A model generated the notes under the pieces. It saw only the letters and a program-made list of their open reading frames with translations, ran no database searches and had not been told where the DNA came from. A stretch of 64,000 bases of DNA. It comes from Termitomyces sp. T153. Taxonomy: Eukaryota; Basidiomycota; Agaricomycetes; Agaricales; Lyophyllaceae. Both the position numbers and the translations under genes were made by a program. The stretch spans positions 310,001 to 374,000 of the forward strand of contig JACKQL020000014.1 of assembly GCA_018296165.2 (NCBI GenBank). The letters run 5' to 3'. Shown piece by piece: positions 1-10,200 of the stretch (position 1 is its first letter; the number at the start of each line of letters is the position of its first letter).

Positions 1-742
1 CAGGTATTGACATTGGAAATGCTCTTTTCTTGTGATTGACAATTTGTATGCATTATATTGACATTGCATACATATACTTGGTTACCAGACTAACATCCAG
101 TATGTATTATAAACATTTTGGCAGATGCCATTACTGGTAGTAACTAATGTTTTCTTTCTAAATACTATACCTACAAACAGTATAAATACTGCCTGTACAT
201 AGACACAAAAAACAACAAACAGAATACCATCCCCCCTCACTAGCTCTCAGCTTACCAGCTTCAGATTTCTTGTTGCTTTCTCTCTCTCTCTCTTGTCATT
301 GCCAACAACTTAGCAACAGTCTTGATGACCTTGACTTCAACTTAGTGTGGGTACCAACTGCAGTACCCTTAGCATTATTTTGACTTGGTGACACTAGTGA
401 CTAGTTTGCATTTGTCCCCCAGTCTTTGTTAACCTCTTTTATTCCTTGTTCCCAACTCCCCTTTTTACCACTTAGTTTCCCTTTCTTAGTGACTCTTTTG
501 CCTTTGTTCTTTTCTCCCCCACCTATCTAGCAACCTTTTGTTACCAACTAGTGAGTTAGGCTAGCAATAGCAATACTTTTCACTTATTGTTTACTCCACA
601 CCTATTAGCTCTTGCTTTCTGGAACAGGTTACTCACTTGTCCCCTATTAACTTCCTATTGCCAGCTACCCTATCTATTTGCTAGTGTTTAGGTCTTCCTT
701 TTGGTTTCCTGCATGGCAGCTAAGTAGTATAGGAGCACATCA
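1..742 (+). repeat. LTR, family B, truncated by window start
   Basis: This is the reverse complement of the LTRs at 33820-35002, 47602-48686 and 57802-58885. Shared landmarks are the TATA region with 'tataaatactgcctgtacat' near 180-200, the 'gctaccctatcta' block near 665-680 and the terminal 'gagcacatca' ending at 742. In the complete element B the gag-pol strand reads the LTR in this same sense, so any attached element would be on the + strand and would lie to the left of the window. It may equally be a solo LTR. The pyrimidine-rich stretch at 270-300 follows the TATA element, as expected for the start of transcription. Confidence 0.85.
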
Positions 743-743
743 A

Positions 744-1973
744 CAGATCTCCTTCAGGGACAGCAGGTCTGGTGGCAGGACTTGTTGGAGCCACACAGAG
801 TAGACAGGTGTTGGTTATGATCAGTTGGCAGGTCATGGTGATATACTGATGGGATCTGATGAGAATGCAGGCCACCCCAGGGTCATTTTGATGTTCTGGA
901 CTGGTCAGGTAAGTTGTGGTGACAAGTCAGCAACATACATTGGGATCAGAAACAGTGTTGGGGGGGGGGAGGGGGGGTCCAGGGACTTGGGAGGAGAAGG
1001 GGAAGTGACAGGGCCCACAGGAAACATGTCAGGAATTGCTAGGGGGCCATCAGGGTTTGCCAGGAAAGTGTCAGAATTAGTTGGGGTGAGTGCTATGGGT
1101 GAACAAAGGTCAGGTGAGTCAAGGGGGTGTTGAAGGGGCGCGGTGGCTCAGCTGGCACCATTGCATCCCATAGTGGGTCACATGATCTGCAAGTGCAAGG
1201 TCAGGGTTTTGACTCTGACTGAGTGCACCTGTGTGGAAAACACCTTAGACACCACATGGGTTATTCAACGCCACCGGAATCCATCAATCCTGTAGTCATG
1301 CAGGAGAGGAGCAGACCAGTTTGGCTGCTGATCCAACAATGGGGACACCCGCCCAGCTACCCATGATGAGATCACTGAGGGAACCTTCTCCCTATGGACC
1401 AGAAAAAGGTCCATGGGCCTTGGGAGATCCTGGGAAATTAGAAGGAAGCATGACCAAAAATGAAGAAACCAATTGGCTTGCAGCAAGAGCATTGTGTACC
1501 TCACAAGGGAAGTCGTTTCGAGCAGAGTTGTAATTGGGAGGGAAAGCAACCATTACACCAAGAGTACTGGAGGGGTGGTGCCAGAGTCATATGGCCTAGG
1601 CCGGCTTTGGCCATTCGGCTCATGCAAGAATGCGGTATTGGGAGTATACTGGCACTGGGATGGTTTGGGGTTTAGAGTTTGTGGGCCTCGTAGATCACTG
1701 GCTACTAAGCAGTGATGAGCGCAATAGTCAAAAGGAGATGGGATGGAATGTTAACAACAGATGCGGGCCGAGGTTAAGCTTAATAAGCACTCAGCACGGT
1801 ACTGGTAGCACCTTACATACTATACCCCATGTATTCGGCGCTGAAATAAATACCCCCCCATAATGGGTACGGGCTTGAAAACTAAGAGGGTGTTGGAGGG
1901 GGTGTTGGAGGGGACTCTGAGGGAGTGGTGTGGCTTGGGGAGAGGTCTGGAGGTCTGGGAGTGGGTCATAACA
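744..1973 (-). repeat. LTR-like dispersed repeat, family C, split by a SINE-like insert
   Basis: The two flanks (744-1134 and 1884-1973) match, in reverse complement, the + strand copies starting at 31675 and 43523 and the partial copy ending at 38923. The copies start with TGT(C/T)A followed by a GACCC-type block on the sense strand, contain a 'ccctatcac'/'gccccagc' block, and the full copies carry a TATA region further in. Positions 744-760 are not clearly aligned, so the left boundary is approximate. An open stretch of 102 codons at 825-1133 is a chance ORF inside the repeat. Confidence 0.65.
1135..1883 (+). mobile_element. tRNA-derived SINE-like insertion, about 749 bp
   Basis: The left end carries a perfect RNA polymerase III A box at 1144-1155 (TGGCTCAGCTGG, consensus TRGCNNAGYNGG) and a weaker B-box match at 1206-1216 (8 of 11). 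The A box sits eight bases in from the inferred 5' end, as in a tRNA. The insert interrupts repeat C and is flanked by an imperfect 14-bp duplication (1121-1134 and 1884-1897, 12 of 14 identical). It is rich in CpG, unlike the repeat around it, which suggests recent arrival. No poly-A tail is visible and the body matches no coding family that I recognise. Size is long for a SINE, so a SINE-like chimera or another Pol III-led element remains possible. Confidence 0.55.
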
Positions 1974-2324
1974 GGTGTAGGGCATAACAGGTGGTATGTC
2001 AGATGAGCTAAAATGGTGGATCATCCTCAGACTAAGCCTGGAATAGAGTTGAACAGTCCTAAAGGGACAATGAAGGTGCCATCACTGTTCACATCATTCA
2101 CATTGTATACAATGGCTGTGCTGGGACTCACACAGGCTAACATTGCACCCGATGATGAAAGTAACACTCAAATTGACAAATCTATCTAATTTGAACAGCA
2201 ATCCCCTTTTTGAGCGGAACATGCCGAGAATGTCATTTGTCGACTGGTTCGAAAACCGAAATGTTGCGGCTGCATTAAAAAATGGTGAAGTAGCATTATA
2301 TGCTCTCAAAGCAACTTTGACTGA
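1974..2324. other. repeat edge and intergenic sequence before the first kinase gene
   Basis: Positions 1974-2000 share 'gtgtagggcat(a/g)acaggtggtatgt' with 39151-39176, which lies beyond the C repeat ending at 38923; it is therefore part of that repeat family or its internal region. From about 2040 base composition returns to that of genes. An open + strand stretch at 2221-2331 could be a 5' exon of the next gene, but a donor at 2285 joined to the acceptor at 2342 gives the wrong frame, so I do not assign it. Confidence 0.4.
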
Positions 2325-2342
2325 TCCATAGTCCTTCTACAG

Positions 2343-3940
2343 GCTTCAGATGTCTGTGCTGCACAACAGGATTACTCCCCGGCTCTAAGTGATCCTTCTC
2401 AGTGCAATGACACTCTTGACTCGGTACTACGAACTTCTTTGTATCCACACGATCCCGAATTCGAGGAGTTATACTGCCGAAGGATCGCTTGGTGGGATTC
2501 AAGTCATACACGGTCCTGGTTTCTGGAAAAGGGCTACACTTTGTACCATATTCGTGGAAGTGGAATGGACCCAGCTAGAACAGAATACAGCGAAACTGCA
2601 TTTCCCTTTCCATGGCATGGAGAGCTCGAGCCCGAACCTGACTCGAAATTACCAATCCTATATGGATGCATTAGTTATGTGGTGTGTATGGACCTTTTTC
2701 GATGGGACTGGCGCTCATGCTTTCTTCAGGGCAATATTGCGTTCGCTCAGAACACCCAAGGACAGCATGTAGCTTTCAAAGCAGTTTTAGACGGAAGCGA
2801 AGAATTTCGTATTCTCAAATATCTTCACAATCAAGGAATCCCTCGTTCAATAGATGATTTTCATCATGTGATACCTGTTCTGGATGTTCTTCCTTGCGAA
2901 GGCCATTGGATAGCCGTTATGCCTAGGTATGATTCACTTACTCCACAAGTTTATTTCATCCAACAACTCGGGAATCAGGTGGGGTGTTTCTCCACTCTTA
3001 CCCAATTGTAGAAGATTGGAAGAAGTATTTCATTTTATACATTGTCTTTTGAAGGTACCTTTGCTCCATTTTAGTCGAGTCAGTCTTAACTCCTTCATAG
3101 GGATTGACTTATCTTCATAGGCATCGTATCGCTCACGGAGTGCGTTTTTTGACATCGAAACCTGACATTTACTGAATCACTAGTCATTGTAGGATATCAA
3201 AACCAGCAATATACTCGTTAACCATGTAAACATCGACAGATATGACTCAAACGACCCTTACCGCCGATCTCTACGTTCTCAAGGAAAATTAACGTATGCT
3301 CTTTATGACTTTGACGGTTCCACAATGTTTCCACCTTCAATGTCTCTCGATGAATGTCGCCTTCCAAGCCACATTTCTTTCAATACTCTGTATGGTCAGG
3401 CTCCAGGAGATACGATGCAGGGGGAGTTCGACTTCAATCCTTTCGCCTTTGACGTCGGAATGCTAGGCGTCATGTTTTGTCACGAATTTCAAGTTAGTCA
3501 ATCTTTGTACCTTCTGCTATTGACCCCGATTGCCATTTATTTTCTCATAGCATATGGTGTGTTCTGTCCCAATGTTGGCACCTCTGTTCGATCGGATGAC
3601 GACTCGCGATATTTCTCGGCGATTCAAGGCTTCAGAAGCCTTGCAATTCTTTGAACAACAGGTCATTCCCTTGACTTCCAAGCGTGCACTATCTTTTGCA
3701 GCGGAAGCAATTTACGGACATAAGGCATATGACCGCTACGATCGCTGGAAGTACCTCGACCCAGATTTCGTTAAAAAATGGGCAGCTTACCGCGAGCCTC
3801 CTATCCCGCGCCACATTCTCATTCTTCGAAAAATCTGTCTATACCCGTGGATCTTCGACACAATTAGTTACATACGTCGAGTTGGTCGGTTTGTTGGCCG
3901 TGGATGGGCTGCCCTAACTCGCATCTTACCTTGGATATGA
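2343..3940 (+). CDS. protein-kinase-like protein, tandem copy 1 (5' end unresolved)
   Basis: Probable protein kinase of an agaricomycete-expanded family. Exons inferred from GT-AG borders and alignment to copy 2: 2343-2681, 2730-2926, 2979-3054, 3101-3139, 3193-3492, 3551-3940. The product reads through a conserved N-terminal block (HDPEFEELYCRR), a beta-3 strand with the ATP lysine (HVAFKAV), a helix-C glutamate (GSEEFRIL), the catalytic loop HGDIKTSN assembled across the 3140-3192 intron, and DFDG where most kinases have DFG. The C-terminal block (DRWKYLDPDFVKKWAAYREPP) is shared with copies 2 and 3. No ATG occurs in frame between the stop at 2322 and the first exon, so an upstream exon is missing from my model or the gene has lost its start. 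Substrate unknown. Confidence is high for the family, lower for function. Confidence 0.75.
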
Positions 3941-4070
3941 TGTCAGACTTGTAATTGACTACGTTACGTAATAAAGTAGTTGTTTGGCGTGCTTGGGCCA
4001 GGATAAGTACAAGCGCCGTTCCACGTTCACAAGGCCTTACGATCGCGGTTCTTCACAGACTACCATACCA

Positions 4071-5725
4071 ATGTGTGATGACACGAGTTTCCTTTCGTGT
4101 GTCCCGTCTCCGAGTCCTGCGTCGTATGATGACCTTAACTCCGTGCTACGAACCTCGCTGTGGCCTCACGATCCCGAATTTCGCCAATTAGTCTGCCGAA
4201 GAGTCGCTTGGTGGAATTCAGAACGTGTCCAGTCGTGGTTTAAGGAAAAAGGTTACACACTATACCATCGATGTCACCCGGAACCAGAGAACGCAGCTGG
4301 GATGTACCCATCCAACCCAAAACTCCCCGAGAGCAAATTTCCCTATGCGAGTCATGAAGGACCAGCATTTCATTATGATGGTGATGACTCCTCGATGCCA
4401 ACTCTTTTTGCAAACTCAGGCCCCAGGGTGCGTAGACATATTGAGCTGACTTATGGCTGATGATGCTGATGTTCTCTCCAGGGCAACATTGCTTTCGCTC
4501 AGGACACCCAAGGACGGCACGTAGCTGTCAAGGCAGTCTTGAACGGGAGTGAAGAGTTTCGTGTCCTTCAATATCTTCATAATCAAGGAATTCCCCGCTC
4601 AATGGATGATTTTCATCATATCATACCCGTTCTCGATCTTCTTGCTTGCGAAGGCCACTGGCTGGCTGTCATGCCTAGGTATGCTTTCGATTGCTACAAA
4701 TGCTCGGCTTACATTTCAGGAACCAGGTGGGGTGGTCTTCCACTCTTGCCCAAATGTGAGAGGTTGGAGGAAGTATTTTATTTTATACATTGTCTTCTAA
4801 AGGTCCCTTTACTTCATCTTGGTAGAACCAATCTTGATTCCTTCAACAGGGATTGACTTATCTCCACGAGCGTCGCATAACTCACGGTGTACGCTTTGAC
4901 ATCAAGAACTTGACAATCCCTGGATCTCTTGTTTTCAGGATATCAAAACGGACAATATACTCATCAGTCACGTCCATATCGATTGTTTCGATCTCCACAA
5001 CTACTATCGTCGGTCTCTACGCTCTCAAGGTAAATTGACATACGCCTTATATGACTTTGACGGCTCTACAACGTTTCCACCTTCAATATCCCTCGATGAA
5101 TGTCGTCTTCCGAGCCACGTTTCCTTTAACACCCTATATGATCAGGTTCCAGGGGATACATTACAAGGAGAGATTGATTTTAATCCTTTCGCCTTTGATG
5201 TTGGAATGCTAGGTGTCATGTTCTGCCAAGAATTCCAGGTAAGTCTGTCTATGCACACACCTCATCTGTCTGCTATTGATCGACGCCGATTTTCGATTCC
5301 TTATCTCGAAGCATATGACATGCACTGTCCCTATGTTGGCACCCCTGTTCGACCGGATGACGACTCGCAATATTGCTCGGCGATTTAAGGCTTCAGAAGC
5401 TTTGCAATTCTTCGAACAAGAGGTTATTCCTCTGACACCCAAGGGTGTATTGTCTTTTTCAGCAGAACAAGTTCTTCAATGTCAGCCATACGAGTGCTAC
5501 GATCGCTGGAAGTTCCTCGACACGGACTTTGTTGAAAAATGGGCAGCCTATCGCGAGCCTCCTGTTCCGCGCCACATTATCTTTCTTCGGAGGATCTGTC
5601 TATATCCGTGGGTCTACCGTATAGTTGGTTTCATGCGGCATATCGGTCGGTTTCTTCACCATAGGTGGACTATCTTAACTTGCATGTTACCTTGGATCAG
5701 TCTTGTGTCATGCATGTATGCTTGA
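4071..5725 (+). CDS. protein-kinase-like protein, tandem copy 2
   Basis: Paralogue of the gene ending at 3940, 130 bp upstream. Exons: 4071-4427, 4482-4678, 4727-4802, 4850-4888, 4939-5238, 5312-5725, each with GT-AG borders and introns of 47-73 bp at the same places as copy 1. The start at 4071 (MCDDTSF) is the first ATG leading into the conserved N-terminal block HDPEFRQLVCRR. Kinase features: VAVK lysine in HVAVKAV, SEEFRVL for helix C, hinge region EGHWLAVMPR, catalytic loop HGDIKTDN across the 4889-4938 intron, and DFDG in place of DFG. The last third (DRWKFLDTDFVEKWAAYREPP) is outside the kinase fold and may be family specific. Unlike copy 1 the reading frame is complete from ATG to stop. 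Role unknown; it may be a serine/threonine or small-molecule kinase. Confidence 0.85.
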
Positions 5726-6037
5726 ATGTATGTAAATGCCACTCGGGTTCAATTCAGTACTTGAACTGGAGCTGGCTTGAGATCATGCGACTATATGCCA
5801 ATTCGATGTATTATATGTACATAATAATTAGCGCTCCTTCTCTGCGCTCGCGTGGATCTGCCAACTCACAGCGATGCGAGGAAATCTATCCCTTAACCCA
5901 CGCGGCAATTCCTCTGGAGTATTCACAGCGGTCTAAATGCATAATCGCTTTCCTTCAATGTGCGACACTTTCCATGCTTGTGCGTGGCCACCACCGATTT
6001 CCTCATTGGAATATGTAGCTGCAGTCCAGTAACCAGA
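5726..6037. other. intergenic spacer, no gene seen
   Basis: Spacer between kinase copy 2 and the third, broken copy. An open + frame runs through 5842-6018 with 'PLEYSQRSK'-like text, but I could not align it securely to the N-terminal block of copies 1 and 2. It may be a decayed first exon of the pseudogene that follows. Confidence 0.4.
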
Positions 6038-6362
6038 ATCCAATGAAAGAAAATTCCCCTTTACAAGTCATGAGGAGTCAGAAAACGCTGTTGGTCTACC
6101 ACCTCTTTATAGAAACACCGGCCCAGTCCACAATCGCTGGAAGTACCTTGACTCAGAATATGTCGAAAAATGGGGAGTTTACCGCGTGCCGCATGTTCCA
6201 CTCCACACATCCACTTTCTTCGAAAAATTTGTGTATATCCTTGGGTTCTCCGTATGGTTGGTTCCATACGCTGTGTTGCTCGGTTTTTTTGCCATGCATA
6301 CCGAGGTTGGAAATGACGCATGTCTTTCGATATGTTTGAAACTTCGTCTAATTTCTAGCTTG
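6038..6362 (+). pseudogene. third kinase-like copy with the kinase core deleted
   Basis: One open frame joins two pieces that are far apart in copies 1 and 2. The first (RKFPFTSHEESENA) matches the end of exon 1 of copy 2 (SKFPYASHEGPAF). It runs directly into NRWKYLDSEYVEKWGVYR, which matches the C-terminal block at about 3743 and 5500. Everything between is absent: ATP lysine, catalytic loop and DFD motif. The tail after 6200 is diverged from the other copies. There is no start codon or kinase fold, so it cannot be an active kinase; it lies 22 bp from the stop codon of the convergent midasin gene. Confidence 0.75.
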
Positions 6363-6383
6363 TGACTAAAATATAAATTACAA

Positions 6384-7250
6384 CTACTCCTCTGATATAC
6401 GCTCAAAAAATTGCTTCAAAGTACTTGCCAGAACCTCCGGTAATGCCTCTACATTCCTCAAAACCACATAATACTCAAATGGAAAAGAATCCAGATATTT
6501 CTTCAGCTGTAACTCCATTCGACCATCGACGTTTATGAATTCTGCCTTGTCCATCGTCAAAATTGAACCCTGATGCGAACCAGACTGAGTCCCTTTTCCT
6601 CCCAAAGCATTATCAACAGTACTGTGTAGGGAGTCAATGATCAAGAACACGATCATCACCCGTTGTTCCTCTGCCTTCCTAAGGACAGTGCGAAGGCGTT
6701 CATGATCCTGGCACATACCATCAGAGATGATGAATTGGAGCTGCCATAGGTCGCCGGCAGTCGCAGAGCTCATTGAGTGTCTCTCCCTTGCGTTCTCGAG
6801 GACTTTGAGACTAGTCTCTACGAGTGATAAGACGTTGGTGGCTTTTTGATTGAAGCGGAATGCGCTCATGACTTTGGTGCCAGATTGATCTGTAAAAGGA
6901 CCTTCATTGAACCCGTGAAGAATGTCAACAGTCTCGCCGAACTTGGCAATAGCGATATCTCCAGCTTCAAGACGGCTAAGAGCTTTGGAGACTAGGGCAA
7001 GAGTTTGATAGGCGAGATGAACAGAGTGAGATTCAGCCATGGATCGTGAATCGTCGATGGAGATCAGGACTTGGTACTCCCGCTGACTCGGCCTTGTTCG
7101 ACGCAACCATATCTTATCCTTAGTGTAGTCGCTGGCAATATAAGAAATAATTTTCTTCATGTTCAGCCGTTTCCCAGTGCGATAATCTCCCTTGAGCCGT
7201 GTTGCGAGCGTAGGTTCAAGGATGAGACGCAGTTGTTCACAGAGTACATA
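6384..7250 (-). other. midasin C-terminal MIDAS (VWA-like) domain
   Basis: The metal-ion-dependent adhesion site motif DxSxS is present as DDSRSM at 7055-7038, preceded by the strand YQVLISI. The domain ends in KQFFERISEE before the stop at 6384. In yeast this domain binds the UBL domains of Ytm1 and Rsa4, which are then pulled from the pre-60S particle; the motif residues needed for metal binding are all present. Confidence 0.93.
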
Positions 7251-10200
7251 TGCTAGATCGTGGGTGAGGGATTCATAGAGCCGCCAGACTCTCTCTGAGC
7301 CGGCATCAGGGAAATTAGCGGTCTGCCAAGCGTGAAGTTCAGCCTCAACGGCTTCGTCCACCATATCTTCAATATCAATATTTGCTTGGCGGGTAGACAT
7401 ATCCAAAGACAGGACGAGCTCGTCTGGAACGGGACGTGCATTGTGCAGTATTGCGCCTTCGACATCGTTCTGCTGCTCGGACCCAACAGGCTCACCATGG
7501 GGTTTGCTTTCTTCGACAGACTTTTGAATGTCCGGCTCAAACGGCGGGTCAATCTCCATGGGGGCGTATTCTGTAGATGGCTCATCTCCATCAAGGAGTT
7601 TCAGATCACTGAGCTTGGCCGCCTGTTCCTCCCCAGCGGGTCCGAGAGCCTCCATGTCATGATCAGCATCGTCAGGTTGGAGATACTCTATATGTGATGG
7701 CATATCGACGTCGCCGATCTTCTCTTGAGGTTTGTCTCTTTGTTCACCGGCGATGATGTCATCAAACCGCTGCCGAATCTCTTTCAATGCATCCCCGAGA
7801 CTTCGCAATGGATTGGTTGATAACTGACTCTCGGGTTGAGATGGAATCTGACCCTCCTGCACACCAGACGAAGCTTCTCCAGCAGCTTGTGAATCTGAGC
7901 TCAGAGGGTCAGCTTGTGATTGATTGGCCTTGTGCGAACTTGAAAAATAATCAGAAACTTTCGAGTCAACTGATCAAGATTACACACCTTGAATCGTCCT
8001 TGGTCTGGTTGTCCACAGCAGTGTCCTCGCCCACAGCACCTTGTGCACTGCCCTTCTGTCCGGTTGCCGCGCTCTCTCCACTGTCAGGATTCTGGTTTTC
8101 TTCGGAAGAAACTATTCCGTCACCAGTAGAAGTGTCAGGTCGGGCAATGGCTTCCTCGTCCAGACCTTCATTCTCCTTCTCTTCCTCTGGAGGGGCCTCT
8201 TCTGTCCCATCGGCTTCGGCCTCAAGAGGCTGGCTAATATCGGGCTCTTGATCCATCGACTCGAATACGTCGTCTGGATTGTGGTCCTCTTGTTCCCATT
8301 GTTCTGTTGGCGCATTGTCCTCGCCTCGTTCTTCCTTTGTATCAGCCATTTTTTCATCCACAACTTCATCATCGTCTCCTTCTATCTCCTCCGGAAGATC
8401 GTCTCCTCCCAGATCCATATCATCTCCCAGATCCATTTCATCCGGCAATTGCAAGGTGTCTGCATCTTGAATACAGGGGTCCATAGATGTGCCGCCGTCA
8501 TCAGGCTTGTCCATATCTTCCTCCTCCCCATCCTCTCCATTGTCTGGCATTGATTGATCATCCAGACTTGGTGGGTTTTCCTGTGCAGCCTCTTCTTTCT
8601 CTTTCTCACCCTTCTCCTCCTTCTCCCGATTCCTCCCCTCTTTGGCAACAACTTCACTCTCTCCTGATTGTTCCTTCGAACGATCTTTGTCTGTCTTATC
8701 ATCCTGCTTCCCATCCTCCGGTCCTTTTTCGTCTCCCCATATCTTTTCGTCAACCGCAGAAGGATCCGAAGAATCTAGGTCGCCAAGCTGTTCTTCTGGC
8801 TCGACATCGCTCTCCTTGTCGGACTCAGCGTCGTCATGAGATTCGGTATCCGGGACATCCTCCATTTCGCCTCCAAAATCCTCGTTCATCTCGAGCGCGT
8901 CGTCATCATTCTTGTCTTTTTCATCACTCTTTTCTTTATTCTGCTCCTCCTGAGCGTCATTTTGAAGACCCTCGACTTGACTCTCCTCCTCGATCTCTTT
9001 ACTGACATTCTCTGAACCGGAACCTTCGCCCAAGCCGACCCCGCCAGCTGACTCTTTTGTATCCCCGTCTTCACCTTCCCCACTGTCCTCCATGTCGGGC
9101 GGCTGACAGAACCCTTGTTTCGAGAGAGTGAGCATGATAGAGGAAAGAACATAGTTCAACTTGAAGACTGCTTTCGTCCATTGACAGTGTGTTACCAGCT
9201 GACCCTTGACGAGCCTCTGATATGCATCGAGGAATGGCGTGACGCGTTGCAGAATCTCGTTCTGGTTATCTGAGTAGACAGCCAGATGGAGGAGGATGTT
9301 GTCTATCCCGGAGATAATTGTACTCATGTTGAGAGACTGCGTGAAGTCCCAGACAATACGATGATCTCTCGATAGGTAGTGATCATCGTCTTCCTCTTCG
9401 TGGTTTTTGAGAACAGATTCGGGGCACTTCGCAATCATACTTTGGACCGTGACGAGTAACGTATTGATAAGGGCATCAGACGATTCTTGGGGCACAGAAG
9501 GAACGCCAAGAATTGAGCCGAGAGAGGGGATCTCTTGAGAACTCATCCACTGGTTTACGGGATCAAAGAGGTATCTGAGCCTGTGATATCTCAGTGCCCA
9601 ACCTTGAAATGTTCCTGTAATGTCCGAGATGTGTTTCTGAGCGTCGAGAAGCGTATTGTGCTCATCTGAGAGATGGTGATACTAAGTAAAGAAAGCAGAC
9701 AGCGAATCATTAATACACACCCGCTAACAACACGTTCAATGTGGTAAGCACTACATTTTCGCTGACCGTCGAGACGCGATCGAGCAAAAGTGCTATCGAC
9801 TCGCCGACAGCTCTCGCTTCGTGCTTGAGCTGGTCGGGTACTTTGATTTTCGGTTGGAGAGAGTCATAAGTTTGCAATCCTTTTGATATCTCTTGAATCG
9901 TATCCGAGAGTCTGCTCAAGACATTCTTGGTGTAAACAATATAGTCAACAAGATTCGCTCCGGTCCGTATGGTCTTTGAACTCGAATGGATCATCCGCAA
10001 ACGTTTGGTTGCCCGTTCCAATCTGTCGAACTGCTCGAGCGCTGCCGCTAGCCTATACTCCATTCATCAGATAAAGAGACAAAGGACAAGGCATGATGCT
10101 CACCGTGACCTCGACTGAACTCCCATTGAAAATCCAGACTCAAGAAACATAATACCTCTCTGAAGTTCGCGAGTCGTCAAGTCTGAATGGTGATTTGAGA

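Noticed and set aside
825..1133. 102-codon ORF on +
   Set aside because: Gly-rich chance frame inside repeat C; the homologous repeat at 38480-38923 does not keep it open.
1135..1216. A free-standing tRNA gene
   Set aside because: The A box is perfect but the B box has three mismatches and no cloverleaf with matching acceptor arms could be drawn; the flanking duplication supports a SINE-like insertion.
2143..2331. First exon of kinase copy 1
   Set aside because: The only good donor (2285) joined to the acceptor at 2342 puts the next exon out of frame, and copy 2 has no matching exon.
7960..9200. Long ORFs on both strands (for example 8041-8553 and 8487-9005 on +)
   Set aside because: They overlap the acidic, codon-biased part of midasin exon 18; the real frame has no stops and the family pattern, so these are shadows.
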